This document shows positions 16,734 through 23,830 of a DNA stretch of 38,177 bases, in pieces. Each line of letters opens with the position of its first letter. Positions within the stretch are counted from its first letter, which is position 1. The stretch lies in IMG/VR virus record IMGVR_UViG_3300031964_000524, positions 1-38,177 of that record; one strand, written 5' to 3'. The position numbers and the translations under genes were made by a program. The notes under the pieces are model-generated. The model was not told where the DNA came from, searched no databases, and saw nothing but the letters and a program-made list of their open reading frames with translations. The DNA comes from a virus.

Positions 16734-16752
16734 TGTGTAACAACCTTACACA
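16734..16752 (+). terminator. Hairpin just after terL (possible terminator)
   Basis: TGTGTAA and TTACACA form a perfect 7-base-pair stem with a five-base loop, 8 bases after the terL stop. The position suits the end of the left plus-strand operon, but no T-run follows and the stem is AT-rich, so efficient intrinsic termination is doubtful. Confidence 0.35.
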
Positions 16753-17003
16753 AACGCACCCCTGCTATCGGCTGGTTCCGACTCGCTATAGGGGTACTGT
16801 TCATGGTTGGGTTTGTGGGTCAAGCATGGACCGTAACGACGGAAGGTACCCTGTCCCTTCCTCTCGCCGCCTGTCGGTGATTAGCCGAACGGGCCATGCC
16901 CTCAGGAACATCCGAGTGTCAAACCGTCTTAGGTCTAAGGCCTAAAAAAGAGATGCTCGCTGTCCTAAAACTTTGCCCGTTCGTCTTGAACGGAGCCGAA
17001 GTC

Positions 17004-17025
17004 ACCAAGGATTCGCCGCCTTGGT
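17004..17025. repeat. Perfect inverted repeat, 7-base arms
   Basis: ACCAAGG and CCTTGGT flank an eight-base loop. A second GC-rich hairpin (CCGTTC/GAACGG, 16977-16993) lies 10 bases to the left and a 10-base palindrome (17044-17053) 18 bases to the right, giving a cluster of three foldable elements within 80 bases. Confidence 0.6.
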
Positions 17026-17159
17026 CAGCCACGCCAGCACAGGCCGTGCACGGAATTCTTTGGTGGACGCCCCGTACCTGCGCTAACAGGGGTAGCCCTT
17101 ATGTTCCGAAGACTAAATCGCAGATGTCTCGGGCAAACGTCTCTCAACGTGAAAACAGA

Positions 17160-17396
17160 TTACTCAACTTCTGGAGCAATTGCAACCACATCTTTTGCGG
17201 GAGGAGCTTTTCCAACTGAGCCCTCCCCTGGCACAAAGCTCACCGACTGGCCTTCGATCCACTCTGCCCTATGGCGCATGTTGCTGATATGTACGTAGTA
17301 ATCGCCACCGTCGCGGACGTGGATGAAGCCGAACCCAGAATCTCGCAAGCGGATGAGGGTTCCCTTCAGGCGGATTGGTTGGGGCTCACTCTCCAC
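17160..17396 (-). CDS. Cold-shock domain (CspA-like) nucleic-acid-binding protein
   Basis: 78 residues from a GTG start that overlaps the upstream gene by 11 bases, with AGAG as binding site. The sequence fits a single cold-shock domain: a first strand (GTLIRLRD), RNP1-like SGFGFIHV (about 20-27), RNP2-like YYVHIS (about 33-38), then a WIEGQSVSF strand. The aromatic residues that stack on single-stranded RNA or DNA are present. Cold-shock proteins melt RNA structure and can antiterminate transcription. As the last gene of the minus-strand operon with GroEL, it may help keep phage transcripts active; that role is inferred. Confidence 0.8.
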   Translation of the reverse strand: MESEPQPIRLKGTLIRLRDSGFGFIHVRDGGDYYVHISNMRHRAEWIEGQSVSFVPGEGSVGKAPPAKDVVAIAPEVE

Positions 17397-17730
17397 CGGT
17401 CACTCTCTTTCGCGCCTCATCGATGACAGAGATAGCGGTCATCAAGCGCTTGAACTCTCCCCATGTGGGGTGCCCGACTGGAAGGAAGCCGACCAGTTCT
17501 CGTTCGTCGAGAGAGTTCAGCCATGGGACATTGACCTCAAGCACTCGACGGAAGGGCTTGGCTGCTTCCAAAAGCTCTTGAGCAACCGTTAGAGGTTTAG
17601 CCTCCAACTTTGGCTCTGGAAATGTCTGCTTGTACACGCAAACGCTGCCAGTGCCGTAGTGGATGCCACCGCACGCCGAACAATTTCCCTGAGGGTCTAC
17701 CTCGCGCGCAACTATGGGCTTATCTGCCAT
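17386..17730 (-). CDS. Hypothetical protein with N-terminal zinc-binding CxxC
   Basis: 114 residues. The N-terminus holds CSACGGIHYGTGSVC (about 17-31), a likely metal-binding knuckle with three cysteines and one histidine. The rest is helical (TVAQELLEAAKPFRRVLEV, FKRLMTAISVIDEARKRV). It overlaps the cold-shock gene by 11 bases, and groEL ends only 3 bases upstream of its start, so it belongs to the same transcript. It does not resemble GroES (wrong composition, no mobile-loop pattern). Function unknown. Confidence 0.65.
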   Translation of the reverse strand: MADKPIVAREVDPQGNCSACGGIHYGTGSVCVYKQTFPEPKLEAKPLTVAQELLEAAKPFRRVLEVNVPWLNSLDERELVGFLPVGHPTWGEFKRLMTAISVIDEARKRVTGGE

Positions 17731-17733
17731 GGC

Positions 17734-19479
17734 CTACCTCGGTGTCTGTAGTGCGTTCTGAGGCTCTGGGATGTCCACCACCAGCGCAGCGGACGTAAGC
17801 AGCAATCCTGCAAGCTCTGCGGAGTTCTGGAGGGCTAGGCGGACTACCTTGGCGGGGTCGATGATGCCTGCGTCCACCAAGTCCTCAAACTCGTCTGTGG
17901 CGGCGTTGTACCCCCAACGTACACGAACGCTGGCCAAAGCTTTGCGCTCATCTTCGGTCAGCGCACGGTATGAGCCCTGTGGACGGTCCTGCATTGCGTC
18001 GAGGATCTTTTCCCATCCCGTCTGCCTATCTACTACCTGCGAAACGATCACATCGCCACTCTTACCGGCGTTGCTCGCCAGACGATGCAGGGGTTGGGTA
18101 AGTGCCTGGGCTACGATCTCCGCCCCCACTTTCTCCTCGGAATCCATGCTTTCGATAGCGAATTCCAGCGCAGGAAGACACCGAATCAGCGCCACCCCGC
18201 CACCAGGCACAATGCCTTCTTTCAGCGAAGCCTGCGCAGACCGCACAGCATCCTCCACGCGATCACGCTTTTCGAGGAGTTTCGACTTTCCGCTAGATCC
18301 AATCTTGATGACGGCAACCGAACCCAGAAGGGTTGCTATGCGCCTCTCAATCTGCGCCTTCTCGAAATCCTTCGCCTCTGGGTCAATGAGTCGTGTCCGC
18401 AACTCATCCAAGCGCGTATCAAGACGGATAGGCGAACCATGCGATCCCATAAATGTTGTATTTCTTGGAGTAATCACTGCTTCATCGACAGAACCAAAGT
18501 CTTCGGCACTGGCTTTGGTGGGGTCATCGCCGTTGGCAACCGTGTAAGCGCGCGCGCCTGCCCAAATTGCGACATCTTGCATTTCGTCCTTCTTTGTGTT
18601 GCCGGAACCTGGAAGCTTGATGGGAAGGATGAAGGCGATTGGAGGCTGACGCTTCAGTGCTCTCTGCTCTGGAGTGTTGGCAGCTAAAGCTTGGAGCGCA
18701 CCTTCGGCAATGTCCTCTGCAATGAGAATTAGTGGAACTAGCCCGCAAACCTGACCGTATCTTTGCATGAACGCAATCATCTGTCCTTGGTCAATCAAGC
18801 GTCGGTCAGTAATGAAAACGTTGCATTGGCGGAACATCGTCATGCCCTTAGCTTGGTCTGCCATAAAGTCCGAGGAAATGAAGCCGCGTTCAAACTGAAG
18901 GCCGCGCGAGATTTCCAAGGTGGTCTCAAGCGTTGGCGATTCAGCAACCCTTACCGAACCCTCAAGGCCAACCTTATGGACAGCACGAGCGATCACATCA
19001 CCCATCTCAACATCCGAATTAGCAGATATGGTAGCGACTCGGCGGATGGTCTCGAGGTCTGACTGGTCAACCGGCTGCGCAAGTTCCTTTAGCGCTGCGA
19101 CGACAACCGCAACGCCCTTCTGGATGCCGCGCTCGACCGACATAGCGTTATGTCCGGCTGCCACAACCTTGACGCCCTCTTTGAAGATTGCGCGAGTAAG
19201 GATGGTGGCAGCGGTGGTTCCGTCGCCGGCCTCCTGGTTGGTCTTGCGGGCAGCTTCCTGAATGAGCTTGGCACCCTCATTCTCGAACGGGTCAGGAACC
19301 GAGATACCTTCTGCCACCGTAACGCCGTCTTTGGTGACCAGCGCTGCACCGAAGGGACGGCCAAGAATCACCGTCCCACTGCGCGGCCCGAGGGTTGCCC
19401 CTACGGTGTCCGCAACTGCGTCAAAGCCGCGGAGGATGGCTGCGTGCGCATCTCCGCCCTTCAAAATGCTCTTTGCCAT
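17734..19479 (-). CDS. groL: Phage-encoded GroEL-type chaperonin (Hsp60), divergent
   Basis: About 581 residues; bacterial GroEL has about 545. Equatorial ATP-site motifs are kept: ATLGPRS near 28-34, GDGTT at 85-89, VEDAV near 407, EGIVPGGG near 420-427, and WGYNAAT plus DAGIIDP near 521-541. The apical domain (about 190-375) is recognisable (LQFERGFISSDF, LILIAEDI) but strongly diverged, including the substrate and GroES binding face. Odd points: an extra segment of about 35 residues before the YNAAT motif (about 483-518) and a C-terminus lacking the Gly-Gly-Met tail. It is probably an active ATPase folding chamber for phage proteins. No groES gene is visible here, so it may use host GroES or work alone as some phage chaperonins do. 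AGGAG lies 4 bases upstream of the ATG. Confidence 0.93.
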   Translation of the reverse strand: MAKSILKGGDAHAAILRGFDAVADTVGATLGPRSGTVILGRPFGAALVTKDGVTVAEGISVPDPFENEGAKLIQEAARKTNQEAGDGTTAATILTRAIFKEGVKVVAAGHNAMSVERGIQKGVAVVVAALKELAQPVDQSDLETIRRVATISANSDVEMGDVIARAVHKVGLEGSVRVAESPTLETTLEISRGLQFERGFISSDFMADQAKGMTMFRQCNVFITDRRLIDQGQMIAFMQRYGQVCGLVPLILIAEDIAEGALQALAANTPEQRALKRQPPIAFILPIKLPGSGNTKKDEMQDVAIWAGARAYTVANGDDPTKASAEDFGSVDEAVITPRNTTFMGSHGSPIRLDTRLDELRTRLIDPEAKDFEKAQIERRIATLLGSVAVIKIGSSGKSKLLEKRDRVEDAVRSAQASLKEGIVPGGGVALIRCLPALEFAIESMDSEEKVGAEIVAQALTQPLHRLASNAGKSGDVIVSQVVDRQTGWEKILDAMQDRPQGSYRALTEDERKALASVRVRWGYNAATDEFEDLVDAGIIDPAKVVRLALQNSAELAGLLLTSAALVVDIPEPQNALQTPR

Positions 19480-19485
19480 GGGCTC

Positions 19486-19788
19486 CTACTTCTTTGCGGT
19501 GGGTTTGATGACGCAGACGGGATCACCAGTCTGGCTCATCTGGAGAGTGGACGTTTCGCCGCAAACCTGCTGCATCTTGGTGATCTCAGACTGGAACTGG
19601 CTCTGTGCTTCTTTGGCTTGCGCAGATGACTGAATCATCTGTGACTGTGCCTTGAAGAACTCAGCCCGGAGGGCATCGGAAATTGCAGGCGCTGCGGCGG
19701 GAGCGGGTGCGGGCGACGGCTTTACGGTTTGGGCGGGGAGCGAGAGAGTTGCAAACGCAACCCCCAAGACGATGAGGCTACGGTTCAT
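19486..19788 (-). CDS. Small exported coiled-coil protein
   Basis: 100 residues. The N-terminus MNRSLIVLGVAFATLSLPAQ is a good Sec signal peptide with cleavage predicted after Pro-Ala. A Pro/Ala linker (about 24-40) leads to a helical, Gln/Ser-rich coiled-coil segment (about 40-75) and a short tail with two cysteines (about 76 and 91) that could pair in the periplasm. AAGGAG precedes the ATG, and the start overlaps the upstream HD gene by 11 bases. Position between an alarmone hydrolase and a chaperonin gives no clear clue; a spanin-like or periplasmic scaffold role is possible but unproven. Confidence 0.6.
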   Translation of the reverse strand: MNRSLIVLGVAFATLSLPAQTVKPSPAPAPAAAPAISDALRAEFFKAQSQMIQSSAQAKEAQSQFQSEITKMQQVCGETSTLQMSQTGDPVCVIKPTAKK

Positions 19789-20287
19789 GGGTTTCTCCTT
19801 TTGAATTGGTGTTTTCTGCCATCCACAAGATATTCAATGCGTTGGCGTATTTGTTGCGGAGCCGATTACGTACTTCTGGGGCAAGCTTGTTGAGCCGATC
19901 TGCGCGTGAATTGTCGGTGAGGTCGGCTACTTTCACCTTCAATGCAAGGGGGTTGAGGGCAACTTGGCGGATATAGTCCTCATATGCCTTTCCCGTTTCG
20001 CGATAGAGTTCTAACAGAGCTTCAAAACACTCTTCGCTCACCAATGGGCGCAGAGATTCGGCTCCAAACTCTGTATCCTCGAGCACGTCATGGAGAACCC
20101 CCACTATGGCCGCGTCGACGTCGGGCAATAGAGATATTCCTACGCGCAGGCAGTGCCAAATATAGGGTTCTCCTACCTTGTCCACTTGCCCATTGTGCGC
20201 AAAGCACGCGAAGGCTATCGCTCTGCGGAGATGGTCTATGTCTGAATTGTGGAGGGATTGGATAGAGGGAACTTCGGGATCGGCCAT
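19778..20287 (-). CDS. SpoT/MESH1-like HD-domain hydrolase (predicted small alarmone hydrolase)
   Basis: 169 residues, about the size of stand-alone (p)ppGpp hydrolases. HD-superfamily metal ligands are in order: AHNGQ (H31), YIWHCLRV (H45), GVLHDVLEDT (H66, D67, E70, D71) and VKVADLTDN (D122 and N126). The GEPYIxH and LHDVLEDT strings are typical of RelA/SpoT hydrolase domains. No synthetase or regulatory domain is attached. The Arg of the usual GQxRxSG motif is Lys/Val here, so substrate choice may differ. It is the first gene of the minus-strand operon. It may degrade ppGpp or a related nucleotide during infection; that is inferred from family. Confidence 0.78.
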   Translation of the reverse strand: MADPEVPSIQSLHNSDIDHLRRAIAFACFAHNGQVDKVGEPYIWHCLRVGISLLPDVDAAIVGVLHDVLEDTEFGAESLRPLVSEECFEALLELYRETGKAYEDYIRQVALNPLALKVKVADLTDNSRADRLNKLAPEVRNRLRNKYANALNILWMAENTNSKGETHEP

Positions 20288-20344
20288 ATTGGCCTTTCTT
20301 CAGACTTGCGCCTGAAATCATCAGCATCTTGTGCAACTGAGCAA

Positions 20345-20373
20345 TTAGTAGCATGAGGGGTATACTTTTGCAA
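20345..20373 (-). promoter_or_regulatory. Candidate promoter for the minus-strand chaperonin operon
   Basis: Reading the minus strand, TTGCAA (20368-20373) and TACTAA (20345-20350) are separated by exactly 17 bases, a plausible but weak -35/-10 pair. It lies about 60 bases upstream of the HD hydrolase start, which has an AAGAAAGG binding site. The region is the only divergent intergenic gap between the two operons. Confidence 0.35.
20361..20366 (+). promoter_or_regulatory. Candidate -10 element for the rightward operon
   Basis: TATACT matches five of six bases of the -10 consensus and lies 8 bases before the ATG of the next plus-strand gene. No convincing -35 is seen. If used, transcription would begin at or within about two bases of the start codon, giving a leaderless message. 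No Shine-Dalgarno sequence is correctly placed. Confidence 0.35.
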
Positions 20374-20374
20374 C

Positions 20375-20824
20375 ATGTATCCAGCCCTCGATCACGTTTC
20401 TCCTCGCCGCGAGCGCCAGTTGCGCCGAGAGTGGAAAGCAAAATATAAAGCCCTGGGGTTGAAATATCCCCGCCTGCCCACCATCGGATTCGTGGAAACG
20501 ACTGCCATCAAGATCCCAGAATGGGCATTTGCCAAAAGAATCAAGGGTCTCACCGAGACTGACAATAGCATCTGGCTCCGGCGCATTCTGGCCCGTGAGT
20601 TGATGCGCGAGGACGAAGACGCAGGCGGAACCCCCAGAGTTACTTGGACTTCATGGAAGGTGTGCAGGATTTGCAGGCGCAATCTACTCGGTCCAGAGGC
20701 CGAGAATCGTTTCTTTTTAGACCTCAGAATTACGGGCGAATGGACCTGTTGCGGCCCAGATTGCATGGCTATAGAACAGGGTCGTATAGAATCTCAAAAG
20801 AAGCACAATCGGAAAGGCAAATGA
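20375..20824 (+). CDS. Hypothetical zinc-binding protein
   Basis: 149 residues, strongly basic at the N-terminus (RRERQLRREWKAKYKALG). The C-terminal third has cysteines arranged as CRIC and then CCGPDC after about 25 residues, a likely zinc site. Regions between are amphipathic helices (WLRRILARELMRED). It is the first gene of the rightward operon and has no properly spaced ribosome binding site, only the possible leaderless arrangement described at 20361. I do not recognise the family; nucleic-acid binding is possible from charge and zinc motif. Confidence 0.55.
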   Translation: MYPALDHVSPRRERQLRREWKAKYKALGLKYPRLPTIGFVETTAIKIPEWAFAKRIKGLTETDNSIWLRRILARELMREDEDAGGTPRVTWTSWKVCRICRRNLLGPEAENRFFLDLRITGEWTCCGPDCMAIEQGRIESQKKHNRKGK

Positions 20825-20825
20825 T

Positions 20826-21104
20826 ATGGCTACGCAAGAACTCAGCTCAAACGAAATCTTCGGAATTGCAAAGAAGTTCAACGCGGAAATTGAGCAGTTT
20901 CCAATGCACACCCACTCCGCAATCGTTGAAATGGTGCGGGTTGGCATGCAACATCGCAATCTTTCGATGCAGGCGGCCGCGCAGGAAGCCCAGAAGGAAA
21001 TGCAGGAAAAGCAGTTGGCGATGCAGCAACAAATGCTCGATCACCAGCAGAAACAAGCGGATCGTGCGGCTATCGAGAAGATAGGACTCGTGCCGCCCAA
21101 CTAA
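20826..21104 (+). CDS. Hypothetical coiled-coil protein
   Basis: 92 residues, nearly all helix. Residues about 45-82 are a dense Gln/Lys/Met/Glu coiled coil (QEKQLAMQQQMLDHQQKQAD). There is no signal peptide and no cysteine. It starts 2 bases after the previous stop and is followed 9 bases later by the first of the exported fibre-like genes. Its small size and strong coiled coil would suit an assembly factor or scaffold, but nothing more specific can be said. Confidence 0.6.
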   Translation: MATQELSSNEIFGIAKKFNAEIEQFPMHTHSAIVEMVRVGMQHRNLSMQAAAQEAQKEMQEKQLAMQQQMLDHQQKQADRAAIEKIGLVPPN

Positions 21105-21113
21105 GAGGGAACG

Positions 21114-22700
21114 ATGAGGAAATTGCGCTTTGCCGGTCTGGTTGCCGGGTTGGTCCTAGCAAGTCTCCAGTGCGGAGCGCAATACGTCCCCCCCTATGTG
21201 ATTCTGCAGGGATCGCTTAGCTCTGCCTCCGGACTCCCCGCAAAGAACGCCACCCTTACCTTCACTCCCTCACAAGTCTTCTTTGTTGCCGGAACGTCCC
21301 TCGTCGTCTCCTCGGCGCAGTGCGGAACCGACACGAACGGATCAGTCGTAGGTATCGGCAATCCTGTTATGGGTCCGCGAGTTACGGCGCAGTTCACCGG
21401 TACGCTAACCCCCGGCAACTACTACGTCCAGTTCACCTGGTACGACCAGTTCGGAAACCAAACCCTTCCCTCGCCTGAGGTGGCAGTTCAACTCACCAGC
21501 ACTGGAGAACTTCAAATTCTCCCCCCAGTTGGAACGGGCCCGCCTCAGGCGACGGGAATGGATGTCTATATCGGTACCGCCTCAGGGAATGAGGTCTATC
21601 AGGGGCAGACGACCAGCACTACCGCACAGTTTACCCAAGCAGTTCCCCTGGCCACCGGCGCGGCCGTCCCCACGCAAAACCTCACGCCTTGCCGAGTAAT
21701 CGCCAATGATGCAGGCTTCCCCACTGGTACGGGATACACTGTAAGTCTTGTAGATGCAAGCGGAAACACCCTCTTTAGCTACCCGGAGATGTGGCAGTTC
21801 TACGGTGCGGGGTCAACCTACAACCTCTCCCAAGGAATCCCGTATTACCACGGGCAAGTAACTTACCCAATACCTGTGCTAACAATTCCCTATAATCACA
21901 ATCCCCAGAGCATTTCTGGTCCGCTCAGTCTTTCGGGGTACAACCTCTACAACGTTGGAGCGATTGGAGTTGGGACAGCTTTACCAGCTTGGGGAGTAGA
22001 CGTTGAGGGAACCGGCCTCGATGCTCTTATCAATGCCGCCGGGGGGTACCTAGTAAACGGAGCCGCCGGACCTATGGGAGATTGCCTTGGGTCTGACGGC
22101 ACCGCCTACGATGTTCCAATTGCATGCTCGACGCAGTTCTACCAGACGATCCAGTTCAACGGTGCGACAGTAGCGCAAGCTTCCATAATCAACTTCCTCA
22201 CGCCGCTCACGGTTACATCGGTTACGGACAAGACGGATATTGGCGTGGCGACTACAGGCAGCGAGACAGAACTCGTAACCGCCGCCGGACCTGGCGCAGA
22301 TGGAACTTACGCGGTGTGGGACGGGTTCGGGGGAATAACAGCCTCCGCCCCTGTGACTTCTCGGACGTGCAGCGGAACGAACTGCTATCAGATTGGACCG
22401 GATGGAACGATCACCGAGGGCGGAACGATTGCCGACGTATCCTCTGGCTGCTCGGGGCAGAATCACTGCACGGTAGCGGTGACATTTCCCCATGCCTTCA
22501 CAAGCTCGGCAATCATCATGACATGTACCGTGGCCGGGCTAAATGACGGTGCGCACGAAACCAACTTTACCTGCGGCATCAATGGGAATCCGAACATCAG
22601 CGGATTCACTGCAGCCTTAGCCGCGATGACGTATATCGGTGGAACAGGAAGCAATCTTACCGGCAACGAGATAGTCCACTGGACCGCGGTCGGCAAATAG
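21114..22700 (+). CDS. Exported tail-fibre-like beta-structured protein (1 of 6)
   Basis: 528 residues. The N-terminus MRKLRFAGLVAGLVLASLQC, followed by GAQ, is a Sec signal peptide. The mature part starts with an Ig-like domain (VILQGSLSSASGLPAKNATLTF, about 28-130), a second beta domain with the strand MDVYIGTASGNEVYQG, a linker region typical of phage fibres (about 290-360: GPLSLSGYNLYNVGAIGVG), and a C-terminal domain (about 410-528) rich in Thr, Gly and Cys. A GAGGGA binding site precedes the ATG. Order and repeats look like a tail fibre or receptor-binding protein, yet the signal peptide would send it out of the cytoplasm. It could be a phage-carried secreted adhesin. Confidence 0.6.
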   Translation: MRKLRFAGLVAGLVLASLQCGAQYVPPYVILQGSLSSASGLPAKNATLTFTPSQVFFVAGTSLVVSSAQCGTDTNGSVVGIGNPVMGPRVTAQFTGTLTPGNYYVQFTWYDQFGNQTLPSPEVAVQLTSTGELQILPPVGTGPPQATGMDVYIGTASGNEVYQGQTTSTTAQFTQAVPLATGAAVPTQNLTPCRVIANDAGFPTGTGYTVSLVDASGNTLFSYPEMWQFYGAGSTYNLSQGIPYYHGQVTYPIPVLTIPYNHNPQSISGPLSLSGYNLYNVGAIGVGTALPAWGVDVEGTGLDALINAAGGYLVNGAAGPMGDCLGSDGTAYDVPIACSTQFYQTIQFNGATVAQASIINFLTPLTVTSVTDKTDIGVATTGSETELVTAAGPGADGTYAVWDGFGGITASAPVTSRTCSGTNCYQIGPDGTITEGGTIADVSSGCSGQNHCTVAVTFPHAFTSSAIIMTCTVAGLNDGAHETNFTCGINGNPNISGFTAALAAMTYIGGTGSNLTGNEIVHWTAVGK

Positions 22701-22766
22701 ACTTTGCCTTTGGCGAAAGAACATCTTCGCCGTAAACCTCAACTATCAACCACAGGAGAACAAGAC

Positions 22767-23768
22767 ATGCGCATCAGAATCGTCACTTTGTTCAGTTTCT
22801 TGCTGGCGTTACTGACGCCGGTCTTTGCCGCGGCACAGGGCTTTACCCCTGCGGGCGGTCCACCTTGGGTCTACGCTGACAACTATGGCCGGTTTGTTCT
22901 GCAGGGTCAGCAGCCGAATGTCTACACCTTCCAGGTGTCGGGCTTCTCGCCCTGCCAGATCACCCAGCTGAACTTCTCGGATCAGACCACCTTCTACGCG
23001 TTTAGCAATGCGGCGGCGCTGGCCCCGGTATTCATCCAGGACAACAACTCTGCAAACTCGGAAGTGGTGACCCCTGGCAGCTATCTGGCTCCGACAGAAA
23101 CGACCTGCGGTCCAGCGTTGACGCCGACCAACTCGCACACGACTTTCTCGCTCCAGTCCGGCACGGGCGGGTTGCAGGAAGCTCTGAACGCGCGCGCTAC
23201 CAAGTCTGCGACGATCATCCTCACCAAAGAGTGGTACAGCCTGATTTCGGGCATCTCTGGCAGCAACGCAACGTTGCTCAACAGCACCACTCCCGCCGAT
23301 GTCATCACCAACGCAACCTGCGCCACAACGGGCGGAACGGTAGTGATCGACGTCACAGCAACGCCATGGGCTCAGTACGGTTGCAATGCCTCGCATAAGC
23401 TCACACTGCTCACGCCGGCGCCTAAGCCTTCTGTGGCGGCTAGCACCGGTGCGGGTACGTCTCCAACCATCGCGATCGTTGCAGGCTCCAACCAGAGCAC
23501 TGGAACCATCACTCTGACCACGGGCACAACTCCCACGGCATCAGCGATTGTCTTTACTGTTACTTTTTCGGCGCCGGACTATGGTGGTGGCTTTACCTAT
23601 AATCCCGCCTGCACGGTTACCTCTGTAGGGTCTGCGAATTCGTATACCTCGGGAACGCTAACCTATACGGCTGGTTCGGGTACGACTCCCGGCACAATGA
23701 TTTATACCGCCAGCGCAACAGCCTTGACCGCATCGGTAGCTTACAAGTTCACCTATAGCTGCCACTAA
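22767..23768 (+). CDS. Exported beta-structured protein (2 of 6)
   Basis: 333 residues. The ATG at 22767 was chosen because AGGAG lies 8 bases upstream and it opens a clean signal peptide (MRIRIVTLFSFLLALLTPVF, cleavage near AAA-Q); a longer frame beginning at 22704 would add a charged leader. The mature protein is Thr/Ser/Ala-rich beta structure with several cysteines (near 90, 120, 210 and at the C-terminus), favouring an oxidising compartment. The central segment (about 130-165) resembles surface adhesin repeats. It is followed by a strong hairpin. Function unknown; an exported fibre or matrix component is the best reading. Confidence 0.6.
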   Translation: MRIRIVTLFSFLLALLTPVFAAAQGFTPAGGPPWVYADNYGRFVLQGQQPNVYTFQVSGFSPCQITQLNFSDQTTFYAFSNAAALAPVFIQDNNSANSEVVTPGSYLAPTETTCGPALTPTNSHTTFSLQSGTGGLQEALNARATKSATIILTKEWYSLISGISGSNATLLNSTTPADVITNATCATTGGTVVIDVTATPWAQYGCNASHKLTLLTPAPKPSVAASTGAGTSPTIAIVAGSNQSTGTITLTTGTTPTASAIVFTVTFSAPDYGGGFTYNPACTVTSVGSANSYTSGTLTYTAGSGTTPGTMIYTASATALTASVAYKFTYSCH

Positions 23769-23784
23769 AACGAAGCGTAATCGG

Positions 23785-23814
23785 TGGGCAGTCCTCTAAC
23801 CGGGGGACTGCCCA
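23785..23814 (+). terminator. Intrinsic-terminator-like hairpin
   Basis: TGGGCAGTCC and GGACTGCCCA form a perfect 10-base-pair GC-rich stem with a ten-base loop, followed by a short AT stretch (TTTATA) instead of a full T-run. It sits between the second and third exported-protein genes, so it may terminate or attenuate transcription there. It could also be an mRNA-stabilising hairpin. Confidence 0.55.
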
Positions 23815-23830
23815 TTTATAGGGAGTAGGC

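Larger units (their letters stand above)
16726..17159. other. Gene-poor, hairpin-rich region between convergent operons
   Basis: About 430 bases between the end of terL (plus) and the end of the cold-shock gene (minus). The only open frames lack good starts and family character. The stretch holds several perfect inverted repeats: 16734-16752 (7-base arms, loop CAACC), 16977-16993 (6-base arms), 17004-17025 (7-base arms, 8-base loop), the palindrome at 17044-17053, and an imperfect stem at about 17107-17134. None is followed by a good run of T on either strand, so ordinary intrinsic terminators are not evident. It may be a structured RNA, a packaging (pac/cos) or attachment region, or simply termination sequence. 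Confidence 0.6.

Noticed and set aside
16770-16800. Possible tRNA T-arm (GGTTCCGACTC) and a hairpin with ACCCCT/AGGGGT ends
   Set aside because: The loop does not fit the TTCRA consensus, and no acceptor stem or anticodon arm of proper size could be built around it.
17101-17160. Group I intron core-like string (GTTCCGAAGACTAAAT) in the gene-poor region
   Set aside because: It resembles the conserved R element, but no matching S element with a pairing AGTC, and no convincing P and Q elements, were found nearby. The same bases form a local hairpin, and no gene is interrupted.
16733-17219. Plus-strand open frames of 70 and 107 codons
   Set aside because: They overlap each other and the convergent cold-shock gene, lack placed ribosome binding sites and show no protein-like pattern.
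17386-17730. Small gene downstream of groEL considered as groES
   Set aside because: It is zinc-knuckle plus helices, whereas GroES is an all-beta protein with a mobile loop; there is no resemblance.
17771-18547. 258-codon open frame antisense to groEL, and other long antisense frames across 18085-19633
   Set aside because: They lie opposite a strongly conserved gene and have Ser/Arg-rich compositions produced by the reverse reading of its codons.
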